64,000 nucleotides of DNA, taken from contig NZ_JSEO01000004.1 of assembly GCF_001624705.1 (NCBI RefSeq), forward strand, positions 186,001-250,000, read 5' to 3'. The notes under the pieces are model-generated. The model was not told where the DNA came from, made no database searches, and was given only the letters and a program-made list of their open reading frames with translations. This document shows positions 46,438 to 54,555 of the stretch, one piece after another (positions within the stretch are counted from its first letter, which is position 1; each line of letters starts with the position of its first letter). Both the position numbers and the translations under genes were made by a program. This DNA comes from Marinomonas sp. SBI8L (lineage in GTDB: Bacteria > Pseudomonadota > Gammaproteobacteria > Pseudomonadales > Marinomonadaceae).

Positions 46438-46752
46438 GCTTATTTCCTCTTATCTTCTGTTACATAATTTGTTTGTTTCAAAGTGATTCTCTATTAAGTT
46501 CGCTCAACAAAGAGATACACTTAAGTCATGCAGTTAGATTAATAAAAACAATCAAAACAATGAAATTAATAGATTAAATACCATCAATAGGAAAATGCTA
46601 TTTGAGGAGATTAGCTTATTAAACAAACATCTCTTATTTTCAGGCCTTAGTTACCAAATAAATGAAAACCCGCCTTAATAAAACTAAAGATTGCGTAAAG
46701 CGACAATTTGTCGCAAAATGTTTTTAGTTACTATTTCAGATGAGACAAAGAT
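46438..46752. promoter_or_regulatory. Divergent ahpF / antitoxin intergenic region
   Basis: A 315-bp AT-rich gap with no gene. It must supply an ahpF promoter separate from ahpC and the antitoxin promoter. Near the antitoxin end lies the palindrome at 46700-46714 (listed separately), with TACTAT (46729-46734) as a possible -10 box. Confidence 0.4.
46700..46714. promoter_or_regulatory. Candidate toxin-antitoxin operator
   Basis: GCGACAATTTGTCGC is a perfect 7+1+7 palindrome 38 bp before the antitoxin ATG. TTGTCG within it is a possible -35 box, 15 bp before TACTAT. Position overlapping a promoter fits autorepression by antitoxin; this is inference. Confidence 0.6.
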
Positions 46753-46983
46753 ATGGCCACGAGCGTAAGACTAGACGACAATTTTGTTGCCGAAGCTAGA
46801 GTGCATGCTGAAGCTGAGAGTCGCTCTCTTCCTAAGCAGATCGAATATTGGGCTAAAATAGGGCAAATTATGATAGACAACCCTGACTTATCTTATGAAT
46901 TTGTTCACGAATCTCTATTAGCAGGCGAAGAAGTTAAACAAGGATTAAAACAGCCTTATGTCAGAAGAACAAAACGAGATTAA
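46753..46983 (+). CDS. ParD-like antitoxin
   Basis: A 76-residue protein starting MATSVRLDDNFVAEARVHAE, followed by SRSLPKQIEYWAKIGQI: a ribbon-helix-helix DNA-binding fold of the ParD_like antitoxin family. The basic C-terminus (YVRRTKRD) is where toxin contact is expected. It overlaps the toxin start by 26 bp, the usual coupling in type II modules. A palindromic operator candidate lies upstream. Confidence 0.88.
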   Translation: MATSVRLDDNFVAEARVHAEAESRSLPKQIEYWAKIGQIMIDNPDLSYEFVHESLLAGEEVKQGLKQPYVRRTKRD

Positions 46984-47284
46984 TGTTTATGAGTCTCGAC
47001 GATTTGCTAAAGCATTGAGCAAGTTATCTGATGCTCATCTATGCATTGTTGAAGATGAAATCGACAGAATTATAAGAGCTCCGAATATCGGCGAAAGAAA
47101 GAAAGGTGACCTTTCTCACCTTAGAGTCCATAAATTCAAAATGGATAATCAACTCGCACTTTTAGGCTATTCATGGATAGAGGAAAAAATTGAAATCTAC
47201 CTACTGCAATTTGGCCCTCACGAGAATTTTTATCAAAAAATGAAAGGTCAACGCAAAAGAGATATCAAGCTGTTGAAACCTTAA
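46958..47284 (+). CDS. RelE/ParE-family toxin
   Basis: A 108-residue protein with the RelE/ParE core: YESRRFAKALSKLSD helix at the start, then HLRVHKFKMDNQLALLGYSW and KIEIYLLQFGPHENFYQKMK strands, ending in a basic helix. Members either cleave mRNA at the ribosome or poison gyrase; which applies cannot be told. Its start is inside the antitoxin gene (26-bp overlap). Followed after 47 bp by an unrecognised gene on the same strand. Confidence 0.85.
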   Translation: MSEEQNEINVYESRRFAKALSKLSDAHLCIVEDEIDRIIRAPNIGERKKGDLSHLRVHKFKMDNQLALLGYSWIEEKIEIYLLQFGPHENFYQKMKGQRKRDIKLLKP

Positions 47285-47331
47285 ACTAAAACACTCCATT
47301 TTATAAGAAATCAAAACCTAAATAGGGATAA

Positions 47332-47955
47332 ATGATGGTTGAAGGAACTACAACAAACTTAGTCAGGTTTGGACTACAAAAAGTAATTGATATCTATAAA
47401 GAAAATAGAAGAGAAAAGTTAATCAAGAAAATAGAAAGTGGTGAAATAAAACTTAGTGATACAGATGCTAAAAATGACAATTTCATCGCAAGTTACCTAG
47501 CTTTAGAAGCTGCAATTTTTAAATGCACTTCGGAGCAAAAAGCCAACGCATTGATTAGCCTGTTTACTCATGGAGTCAACTCAAAAAAAATCTTCTCAGA
47601 AACCGATATTTACATTGAAAGTATTACGATTTTATCTGAGCTTTCTTATGAAGAAATTTCTCTCTTAAATTGTTTGAAAGAATATAAACCTAACAAAAGT
47701 ATTGATAGTTGTGACTATAAACTAGCATCTAATCAACTTGATTTCTTCATGACAGAAACAGGTTTAAGCTTAAATATGATTAAAGCAAGAATAATCCGCT
47801 TAAAGCGAACAGGCCTAATATTGTCAAAGTCAGAGTTATCAACTTCTATGAACGATCAGCGCCAATATTCACCTGGATTTGAAGCGGTACACCTTTCAGA
47901 CATTGCAAAAAGTATCTTCGACGTTATTCACTTAAAAATTGAGCACTCAATATAA
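47332..47955 (+). CDS. Unrecognised protein in the toxin-antitoxin cassette
   Basis: 206-207 residues (two adjacent ATGs, 47332 and 47335). Not recognised. It is predicted soluble and largely helical: a charged N-terminal helix (KENRREKLIKKIESGE), a middle region with LSELSYEEISLLNCLKEY, and a C-terminal part (about 140-190, FFMTETGLSLNMIKARIIRLKR split across helices) that resembles a winged-helix fold. The DNA is visibly richer in A and T than ahpF and ahpC. Same strand as the toxin, 47 bp away, with a terminator after it: it may be a third component or independent cargo. Confidence 0.7.
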   Translation: MMVEGTTTNLVRFGLQKVIDIYKENRREKLIKKIESGEIKLSDTDAKNDNFIASYLALEAAIFKCTSEQKANALISLFTHGVNSKKIFSETDIYIESITILSELSYEEISLLNCLKEYKPNKSIDSCDYKLASNQLDFFMTETGLSLNMIKARIIRLKRTGLILSKSELSTSMNDQRQYSPGFEAVHLSDIAKSIFDVIHLKIEHSI

Positions 47956-47984
47956 AATTAAACATTATTTACTTCCACACGATT

Positions 47985-48014
47985 AAAGCCCGCCTAGTTT
48001 CCTAGGCGGGCTTT
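47985..48014. terminator. Bidirectional terminator, cassette / ahpC
   Basis: AAAGCCCGCCTAG (47985-47997), loop TTTC, CTAGGCGGGCTTT (48002-48014): a perfect 13-bp stem between convergent genes. Confidence 0.93.
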
Positions 48015-48033
48015 AATTTATTAGATACTAGTC

Positions 48034-48603
48034 TTAGATTTTACCAACTAGATCCAAAGATGGCGCTAGTGTTTCTTCACCTTCTTTCCATTTCGCAGGG
48101 CAAACTTCACCTGGGTGAGCTGCTACGTATTGAGCGGCTTTTACTTTACGAAGTAGATCTTGTGCGTCACGACCAATACCTTCTGCGGTAATTTCCATTG
48201 ATTGGATGATGCCATTTGGATCTACCAAGAAAGTACCACGGTCAGCGAGACCTTGCTCTTCACGCATTACTTGGAAGTTACGAGTGATCGCACCTGTTGG
48301 ATCGCCAATCATGGTGTATTGAATTTTACCGATAGTATCGGAAGAATCGTGCCAAGCTTTGTGAGTGAAGTGAGTATCAGTCGATACTGAGTAAACCTCT
48401 ACACCACGCTTTTCAAACTCAGCATAGTTATCAGCAATGTCACCTAGCTCTGTTGGGCAGACAAAAGTGAAGTCAGCTGGGTAGAAGAAGAAAACTGACC
48501 ACTTACCTTCTAGGTCTTTATCAGATACTTCGATGAAATCACCTGCTTTAAAAGCGGATGCATTGAAAGGTTTAATTTGTGTATTGATCAAAGATGTTGT
48601 CAT
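48034..48603 (-). CDS. ahpC: Alkyl hydroperoxide reductase peroxiredoxin subunit C
   Basis: A 2-Cys peroxiredoxin reducing H2O2 and organic hydroperoxides. The ATG at 48603 is chosen (GGAG 7 bp upstream), giving 189 residues starting [21 protein letters not shown]. Peroxidatic Cys in [12 protein letters not shown], resolving Cys in [13 protein letters not shown], and the C-terminal SLDLVGKI all match E. coli AhpC closely. Separated from its partner ahpF by the toxin-antitoxin cassette and a strong terminator, so the two are no longer one operon. Confidence 0.96.
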   Translation of the reverse strand: MTTSLINTQIKPFNASAFKAGDFIEVSDKDLEGKWSVFFFYPADFTFVCPTELGDIADNYAEFEKRGVEVYSVSTDTHFTHKAWHDSSDTIGKIQYTMIGDPTGAITRNFQVMREEQGLADRGTFLVDPNGIIQSMEITAEGIGRDAQDLLRKVKAAQYVAAHPGEVCPAKWKEGEETLAPSLDLVGKI

Positions 48604-48774
48604 TTCTTGCTCCAAAAATAATTATCGTTTCTATTCAGTTTTTGTTGATTTCATAACAAGCTAGCTTTAAAAGACGCTTGCGGTATCTGTTTCGATCGCC
48701 TTAATTGGCGTTGTGTTTCGACAAGGAATAGATTAATAAATATTATTGAAAATAAGAAATTGATAGTCTAAATC

Positions 48775-48801
48775 AGGCCAATAAGAAATTCCTATTGGCC
48801 T
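48775..48801 (-). terminator. Hairpin after deoA
   Basis: AGGCCAATA (48775-48783) pairs with TATTGGCCT (48793-48801), 9 bp around a 9-nt loop, just past the deoA stop. The T run on the minus strand is weak, so this is a possible terminator only. Confidence 0.5.
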
Positions 48802-48819
48802 ATTTTGCTTCTCTAATAA

Positions 48820-50163
48820 TTAAAATGCATACAGCATAGGGCTAAGGTCTGGTTTTGTATCACTTAATAAGATGGCATTCAGAATACGATTTTCTGCTCG
48901 CTTAAAATCTTCCTCATTATTAGAATGAACAAAGCATACTGGGGTTTTAGAGTCTAGTTTTTGCCCTAGTTGAGCAATTTGATTTAAGCCTACACTATAA
49001 TCTAAAACGTCACTTGCTCGCTTTCTGCCACCACCTAAATCCACAACAGCCATGCCAATTGCTCTGGTATCCATACTTGAGAGATAGCCAGACTCGGGCA
49101 TAAATACAGGCTTCACAACCTCAGCTTTAGGCAAGTATTTATCTGGTTGCTCTAAAATATCAGCTGGCCCACCAAGGAAGGCAACCATCTGCGCGAACTT
49201 TTGTGCAGCGGCACCTGAATCTAAAGCTGCCATACGTTTTTTAGCCGCCTCTTCTTTAGAGCTTGCTAGACCTGAAATAAGCAGCATTTCATCGGCCAAG
49301 GCATAAATCACTTCTGCCAAACGCCCAGCTCTTTTTTCTCCTGTTAGAAAGGCAATAGTTTCTGCGATTTCAAGCGCATTACCTGCACTTGTTGCCAATA
49401 CTTGGGACATGTCAGTGATCAAGCAGCTGGTTTTAACACCTGCACCATTAGCAACAGCCGAAATACTCTTTGCTAATTCAATCGAGCTTTCAAGGTCTTT
49501 CATAACAGCACCACTACCCGTTTTCACATCCATGACAAGGGCATCTAAACCACAGGCTAATTTTTTAGATAGGATGGAAGCCGTTACTAGGTCGAGTGAT
49601 TCAACCGTTGCCGTAATATCTCGGGTGGCATAAAGACGCTTATCTGCCGGTGCTAAATTGGCAGATTGACCTATGATGGCCAACCCAATTTCCTTAACAC
49701 CGTCTCGAAATACTTGATTAGAAACCTGAGTTTGATAACCAGGAATAGCATCTAATTTGTCTAGGGTACCACCTGTGTGTCCCAAGCCTCGGCCAGATAT
49801 CATGGGCACATAACCACCGCAAGCCGCAATAATGGGCCCTAGCACAAGAGAAACTAAGTCCCCCACGCCACCCGTGCTGTGCTTATCTAAAATAGGGCCA
49901 TCCAGAGCAAGATCTTGCCAATTTAGTACATCTCCCGAATCACGCATTGCACAGGTTAAGGCAATGCGCTCCTCTATACTCATTCCTTGAAAGTAAGTTG
50001 CCATTGCAAAAGCGGCAACCTGCCCTTCGCTGATAGACTCATTCGCAATTGCATCAACAAAGTAGGCAACTTCAGCTTGGCTTAAAGCCAGACCATCACG
50101 CTTTTTACGAATGACTTCTTGAGGTAAAAAATGGACGTTTTTATTCTGTTCAATCCCGCTCAT
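48820..50163 (-). CDS. deoA: Thymidine phosphorylase
   Basis: Phosphorolysis of thymidine to thymine and deoxyribose 1-phosphate. The 447-residue protein has DKHSTGGVGDLVSLVLGPI, ISGRGLGHTGGTLDKLDAIPG (in two parts) and MDVKTGSGAVMKDLE, the standard pyrimidine-nucleoside phosphorylase motifs, and the C-terminal FVHSNNEEDF region. Length as E. coli DeoA (440). It lies 24 bp after deoC in an operon; deoB and deoD are not adjacent. Confidence 0.94.
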   Translation of the reverse strand: MSGIEQNKNVHFLPQEVIRKKRDGLALSQAEVAYFVDAIANESISEGQVAAFAMATYFQGMSIEERIALTCAMRDSGDVLNWQDLALDGPILDKHSTGGVGDLVSLVLGPIIAACGGYVPMISGRGLGHTGGTLDKLDAIPGYQTQVSNQVFRDGVKEIGLAIIGQSANLAPADKRLYATRDITATVESLDLVTASILSKKLACGLDALVMDVKTGSGAVMKDLESSIELAKSISAVANGAGVKTSCLITDMSQVLATSAGNALEIAETIAFLTGEKRAGRLAEVIYALADEMLLISGLASSKEEAAKKRMAALDSGAAAQKFAQMVAFLGGPADILEQPDKYLPKAEVVKPVFMPESGYLSSMDTRAIGMAVVDLGGGRKRASDVLDYSVGLNQIAQLGQKLDSKTPVCFVHSNNEEDFKRAENRILNAILLSDTKPDLSPMLYAF

Positions 50164-50187
50164 GGATACTCCTTATATTGTTATTAT

Positions 50188-50958
50188 TTAATAGGCGCCT
50201 TCAGTTAATTCATGCTCAACATCCAATTGACTCAATAGGTTTCCTAACAAACTGGAAGCACCAAAGCGAAAGCTTGATGCTTGAATCCAGTCTTTACCTA
50301 AAATATCTTGGGCTAAACTCAAATAAGCTGCGGCATCTTGCGCTGTTTTAACACCACCAGCCGCTTTAAAACCAACCTGAAGATTCTTCTCTTTAATCAC
50401 ATCAAGCATGGTTTTGGCTGCATCTAACGTGGCATTAACAGCAACTTTACCCGTGCTGGTTTTAATAAAATCAGCACCGGCATCAATTGAAATTTCACTG
50501 GCTTTACGGATGAGTTCTGGGCTCTTAAGCTCACCAGATTCAATAATGACTTTTAGTGTTACTTGGTCTGAACAAGCCTCTTTACAGGCTTTGACTAACT
50601 CATATCCGATCGATTCATCACCTTGAATCAGAGCGCGATAAGGAAAAACAACATCAACTTCATCTGCACCTAACTTAATCGCTTGTTGAGTTTGTTTAAC
50701 GGCTAACGCAACATCCGCTGCCCCCATAGGGAAGTTAGTCACTGTTGCTACCTTGATGTGTGACAAGCCAAGTTCTGCCAAGGTTTTTTTAGCGAGAATA
50801 ATAAATTGTGGGTAAATACAAATAGCGGCAGTATGGCCAACTGGCGTGTTTGCCTGATGACACAAATCAATGATGGTTTGATTGTTATCAGAGTCATTTA
50901 AACTGGTTAAATCCATTAACGTCAGTGAAGTCAGTGCGGCTTGCTTTAATGCAGACAT
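50188..50958 (-). CDS. deoC: Deoxyribose-phosphate aldolase
   Basis: Splits deoxyribose 5-phosphate to glyceraldehyde 3-phosphate and acetaldehyde. The 256-residue TIM barrel starts [19 protein letters not shown]. The Schiff-base Lys lies in [17 protein letters not shown], and the second catalytic Lys in [15 protein letters not shown]. First gene of the deoC-deoA operon. Confidence 0.94.
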   Translation of the reverse strand: MSALKQAALTSLTLMDLTSLNDSDNNQTIIDLCHQANTPVGHTAAICIYPQFIILAKKTLAELGLSHIKVATVTNFPMGAADVALAVKQTQQAIKLGADEVDVVFPYRALIQGDESIGYELVKACKEACSDQVTLKVIIESGELKSPELIRKASEISIDAGADFIKTSTGKVAVNATLDAAKTMLDVIKEKNLQVGFKAAGGVKTAQDAAAYLSLAQDILGKDWIQASSFRFGASSLLGNLLSQLDVEHELTEGAY

Positions 50959-51388
50959 AGTTATTTCCTTCCCATAATAAAAAAAGCCAAGTCATCCATA
51001 CTAGACAAACCTGACCATTCGTACAAGATTAACAAATTAATTAAAGATAAAAACAATTAATCTTATCTAAACAGAGGCAATTGTCTTTTTATTGATCAAG
51101 ATCTAATTTTCTGCACTTTGCTTAAACTTAAGTGAGACGCTGAGTTTTCCTATTCACACTATCTGCACAATCATGCTGCTAAAATTCACGAAAACTGCAA
51201 ATTTTGCGGCCTTATTCACTCAAATGGGTAGTTTGTGTGGAGATTAAAGATTTTTCGATAAGTTTGTTTGAAAAGCCCAAAATCACATGGTTAACTGAAA
51301 ACACTTAGCAGGAATTAAGACTTTTAAAACCTGTCAGAAAGAAACTTAAATTGTATTTAATATCAACAAGTTAATAGGAATAAACATT
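50959..51388. promoter_or_regulatory. Divergent region between deoC and the small acidic gene
   Basis: A 430-bp gap, AT-rich. It should carry the deo promoter and that of the next gene. I could not identify CytR, DeoR or CRP sites with confidence and saw no gene. AGGAATAAACATT precedes the ATG at 51389. Confidence 0.3.
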
Positions 51389-51700
51389 ATGTCTGATGAT
51401 ATCGCTTTTAAAATCCAACTGGGAATTATCCTACCTAAATTAAAAGATACTGTAGGTGACAACCTATCTAACATTATCGAAGAGCTTGTCTCAATATTGT
51501 CTTACGGCACCCTTGAAGGTGAAGACAAAGTCGAGCTTTCAGCAGTGAAGGAAATCATTATGAAAGATATCGAAATCTTCCTTGATAATGATGTTCTACC
51601 CGCACTGGATGCAAAATTAAACCCGCCAGAACCAGAGCCAGAAGCTGAAGTAGATGAAGAAAGTGCTGAAGAGGCAGAAGCCGAGGAAGTCGCAGAGTAA
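51389..51700 (+). CDS. Small acidic protein, unrecognised
   Basis: A 103-residue protein of unknown function. Residues 1-75 are predicted as amphipathic helices (IAFKIQLGIILPKLKDTVGD, ELVSILSYGTLEGEDKVELS). The last 28 residues are proline then glutamate/alanine-rich (PPEPEPEAEVDEESAEEAE), giving a disordered, strongly acidic tail. A proper ribosome-binding site and a strong terminator support it being real. No signal peptide or membrane segment. Confidence 0.7.
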   Translation: MSDDIAFKIQLGIILPKLKDTVGDNLSNIIEELVSILSYGTLEGEDKVELSAVKEIIMKDIEIFLDNDVLPALDAKLNPPEPEPEAEVDEESAEEAEAEEVAE

Positions 51701-51767
51701 CCCTTACCCCTTGAGTAGTTTTTTATTATTGAACATAGTAGCAAGACAGTTTTCTATCTTACTTGCA

Positions 51768-51797
51768 GCCAGCTAAAACCCTTTAGCTGGCTTTTTT
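51768..51797 (+). terminator. Terminator of the small acidic gene
   Basis: GCCAGCTAAA (51768-51777), loop ACCC, TTTAGCTGGC (51782-51791), followed by six T. Confidence 0.92.
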
Positions 51798-51927
51798 ATG
51801 CCTAAGTTCTTCTTCAACTTTAACCTCTAATACACTGTTACCTCTTCATTCCATGCATATGTGTTATCCATGTATTTACCTTAAACTAAACCCATAAAAA
51901 GATTATCCTAATCAAAAATAAGCCAAC

Positions 51928-52863
51928 TTGATCAAGGATATGCATATCTCTTCCGTTTCCCTCAACTTTGATAAAAAACCCAGTTTAGCCAGCCCTTTAA
52001 TTAAGGCATTATGCTTACCTAGAAAAGGCTTTAAACCTGAAATAGGTATTCCTGCTATCAAAACCAGTTGGCCACACATCAAGATAGATACTCAAGCACA
52101 CAAGGCTTATTGCCAAACCTTAGGTCTAAAAGAAGGGAAACACCTTCCCTTGCTTTATCCTCATGTACTCGCAGGTGGCATGCATATGCACATGCTAACT
52201 CACAAAGACTTCCCTATTGGATTATTAGGGGCGGTGCATTTAAAGAATAAAATCAGACAAATTCGCCCCATTAAAATTAACGAAGTAATCAGAATTGATA
52301 GCGAGTTAGGAGAATGGCGCATCACAGAGAAAGGCTTAGAGTTCGACTTCAGCACCTTTGTCTCTGTCAATAATCAGGTGGTTTGGTCTGAAATCAGCAC
52401 CTACTTTAAGAAAGGAAAATTTCCACCCGCTAACAAAACCGCTGAACCAGACTCAAACACAGAATTAAACAACTTTGAGCTAAATACTTTAGAAGACACA
52501 CACTCTGGTGCCAACTGGCTGATTCCTAAAAATCGCGGTAAAGTTTACGCTAAGATTTCAGGGGACTATAACCCTATTCACATTTCTAAAACCCTTGCAA
52601 AACTCTTTGGTTTAAAACGCGATATCGCTCACGGCTTTGGCGTTTTAGCACAAGCATTAGCAAGCAATGGCATTGACGAAATTACCCACGGTCATACTCA
52701 ACTTGCCCTAGACACTGTCTTTAAAGGTCCATTATTTTTAGAAGAAACCGCCAGTGTAAAACTCGCTATTTCTGATGATAATGGCCTAGAACAAGGCTTT
52801 GATATTTATTGTGGGAAGAACCCTAAGCCAAGTATTTGTGCTCATTTACAAGTGCTTAATTAA
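51928..52863 (+). CDS. MaoC-like hot-dog dehydratase
   Basis: A 311-residue double hot-dog protein. The C-terminal MaoC domain has the hydratase-2 motif ISGDYNPIHISKTLAKLFG followed by RDIAHGFGVLAQAL, with catalytic Asp and His. The N-terminal hot dog (about 65-175) has lost these. Likely a (3R)-hydroxyacyl-CoA dehydratase or relative; substrate unknown. The start is uncertain: TTG at 51928, or ATG at 51940, which lies too close to AAGG to use it well. Confidence 0.82.
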   Translation: MIKDMHISSVSLNFDKKPSLASPLIKALCLPRKGFKPEIGIPAIKTSWPHIKIDTQAHKAYCQTLGLKEGKHLPLLYPHVLAGGMHMHMLTHKDFPIGLLGAVHLKNKIRQIRPIKINEVIRIDSELGEWRITEKGLEFDFSTFVSVNNQVVWSEISTYFKKGKFPPANKTAEPDSNTELNNFELNTLEDTHSGANWLIPKNRGKVYAKISGDYNPIHISKTLAKLFGLKRDIAHGFGVLAQALASNGIDEITHGHTQLALDTVFKGPLFLEETASVKLAISDDNGLEQGFDIYCGKNPKPSICAHLQVLN

Positions 52864-52892
52864 AAAACCTGCAATTAAAAATTTCCTTAAAT

Positions 52893-52920
52893 AAAGGCCT
52901 TTTACAATAAAAGGCCTTTT
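52893..52920. terminator. Bidirectional terminator, maoC-like / monooxygenase
   Basis: AAAGGCCTTTT (52893-52903), loop ACAAT, AAAAGGCCTTT, with a T run on the plus strand, between convergent genes. Confidence 0.85.
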
Positions 52921-52937
52921 CAATATTTAATCTAAAG

Positions 52938-53306
52938 CTATTTAGGCGCCTCATCTCTTCTATGCAAACCATAATCCCTGACAACATGGGCAACTCGAAT
53001 ACGATAATCATCAAAGACTTTCTCACGCCCTAAACCCTGAGCCTGATTATGCTCTGTATGCTTACGCCAATTTGCGACCGCCGCTTCATCCTGCCAGAAG
53101 GATAACGAGAGTACCTTAGCTGGCTTAGGAGGCTGAGCTTTAGAAGCTTGAGATAGAGAGGCTTGAGGCTCAGACAAACTTTGAAAGCGCTCAATAGAAA
53201 TAAAACCCGGCATCTTAATTAGGCTTGCCTTTAATAAATGAGCTAACTCAAAATAGGTATCTACTTCATCAGGTTTAAGCTCTACTTCAAACATAACAGC
53301 TATCAT
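52938..53306 (-). CDS. Antibiotic-biosynthesis-monooxygenase-domain protein
   Basis: A 122-residue dimeric alpha-beta-barrel protein (ABM type): MIAVMFEVELKPDEVDTYFE at the start, MPGFISIERFQSLSEP, and VLSLSFWQDEAAVANWRKHTEH. Some relatives are cofactor-free monooxygenases and others are haem- or quinone-related; the activity here is unknown. Its ATG overlaps the stop of the NIPSNAP gene by 4 bp, so the two are coupled. Confidence 0.82.
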   Translation of the reverse strand: MIAVMFEVELKPDEVDTYFELAHLLKASLIKMPGFISIERFQSLSEPQASLSQASKAQPPKPAKVLSLSFWQDEAAVANWRKHTEHNQAQGLGREKVFDDYRIRVAHVVRDYGLHRRDEAPK

Positions 53307-53653
53307 ATTGACTCCTTATTAAAAGTTTTTGCCTTACACCAGTAAGTCGACTCTACTGAGGTTAAAAAGCGACGCGTCTCTTGCAAGATAAATTGTTCTT
53401 CTTTGGCAAATTCAAAGTTTTCTATTGCCTGAGCATCCTGCTTAAGCCTTATCCGATAGGCTTCATAGCTTGCCAAGCTATCAAAACTAATAATACCAAA
53501 CGCTTGATAATTAGTGCCTTCATGGGGAAGAAAGTAACCCACCAACTCGCCGCCACAACGGGGAATAATCTGCCCCCAGCTATTAGCATATCGAGTGAAT
53601 TGAGCCAGCTTAAAAGGGTTAATCTTGTATTCGATAAAACAGCTTACTGTCAT
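53303..53653 (-). CDS. NIPSNAP-family protein
   Basis: A 116-residue dimeric alpha-beta-barrel protein: CFIEYKINPFKLAQFTRYAN, GGELVGYFLPHEGTNYQAFG, FDSLASYEAYRIRLKQDA. This is the single-domain NIPSNAP layout. Function unknown for bacterial members. First gene of a two-gene operon, with GGAGCAGGAA before the ATG and a palindrome 17 bp upstream. Divergent from an ArsR-type regulator. Confidence 0.85.
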   Translation of the reverse strand: MTVSCFIEYKINPFKLAQFTRYANSWGQIIPRCGGELVGYFLPHEGTNYQAFGIISFDSLASYEAYRIRLKQDAQAIENFEFAKEEQFILQETRRFLTSVESTYWCKAKTFNKESI

Positions 53654-53669
53654 TTCCTGCTCCTTAGGG

Positions 53670-53684
53670 TTTGATTAAATCAAA
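53670..53684. promoter_or_regulatory. Candidate ArsR operator
   Basis: TTTGATTAAATCAAA, a perfect 7+1+7 palindrome 17 bp before the NIPSNAP start, in the gap shared with the divergent ArsR-type gene. Probable repressor site (inference). Confidence 0.6.
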
Positions 53685-53856
53685 TTGTTTTTGATGATGA
53701 GCAGAAGTCTACTTAAGTCAGTTAAAGCATACTTCGATGTGGCTCGAAGCATGTATTCAAGAAAAGCCTATATTGCCAATGAGTCTGCATACAAACCTAA
53801 GATGTATGCGAAAATACAAAAGAGACACTTGCTTATTAGGTTTAAGGGAGAACACT

Positions 53857-54555
53857 GTGGAATTCAATATCGCGCAAGTCGCCGCTTTAATGGGAGATTC
53901 AAGCCGTGCACTCATGCTAAATGCGCTTTTAGGTGGCAAGGCATTAACTGCGACAGAGCTTGCCACTTATGCTGATATCAGTGCTCAAACGGCCAGTACT
54001 CACTTAAACAAACTTGTGGAGGGACAACTCATCCAAGTGAGAAAACAGGGTCGACATAAGTACTTCCAACTAAAGAACTATCAGGTGGCAGAAGTACTAG
54101 AAGGCATGCTTAACTTAAATGCCCAGCTATCAGCAACCCAAGTAAGCAGCCAAGACATTAACACTGGGCCAAATGATGAACGCTTACGGCATTCACGTAT
54201 TTGTTACGATCATTTAGCAGGCGAAATAGCGGTAAAGGTTTATGATGCTTTATTAAGAAAAGGATGGCTCGCTGAAGATAATTTACAAGTTAACTTAACT
54301 GAGTCAGGCAAGCTTGCTTTTGCCTCCTTTGGTTTTAATTTAGCTGAGTTCGAATCCAGTAAACGGCCACTCTGCAAACCTTGTCTCGATTGGAGTGAAC
54401 GCAGAAGCCACCTTGCAGGTTCTCTTGGGAAATGGATTTTAGAAGATGCGCTATCTAATAAATGGGCAAGCCGAGACTTAGACTCAAGGGCCATTTCTTT
54501 TAGCCAATCAGGCCTTAAAATCCTAAACCAACGCTATGGTTTAGAGATAAATTAG
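53857..54555 (+). CDS. ArsR-family winged-helix regulator
   Basis: The start is the GTG at 53857, with AAGGGAG 6 bp upstream; in-frame starts further up are poor. 232 residues. Winged helix at about 1-80: NIAQVAALMGDSSRALMLNALL then ATYADISAQTASTHLNKLVE. A longer C-terminal part follows, with a Cys pair (PLCKPCLDWSERRSHLAGSL) and a GKWILEDALSNKWASRDL helix, longer than metal-sensing ArsR repressors. Divergent from NIPSNAP-ABM genes, which it likely represses. Convergent with the next gene with a 4-bp overlap. Confidence 0.85.
   Translation: MEFNIAQVAALMGDSSRALMLNALLGGKALTATELATYADISAQTASTHLNKLVEGQLIQVRKQGRHKYFQLKNYQVAEVLEGMLNLNAQLSATQVSSQDINTGPNDERLRHSRICYDHLAGEIAVKVYDALLRKGWLAEDNLQVNLTESGKLAFASFGFNLAEFESSKRPLCKPCLDWSERRSHLAGSLGKWILEDALSNKWASRDLDSRAISFSQSGLKILNQRYGLEIN

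Noticed and set aside
48604-48819. OxyR-type binding site upstream of ahpC
   Set aside because: Spaced ATAG/CTAT-like tetramers do not fit the four-element OxyR consensus well enough to call.
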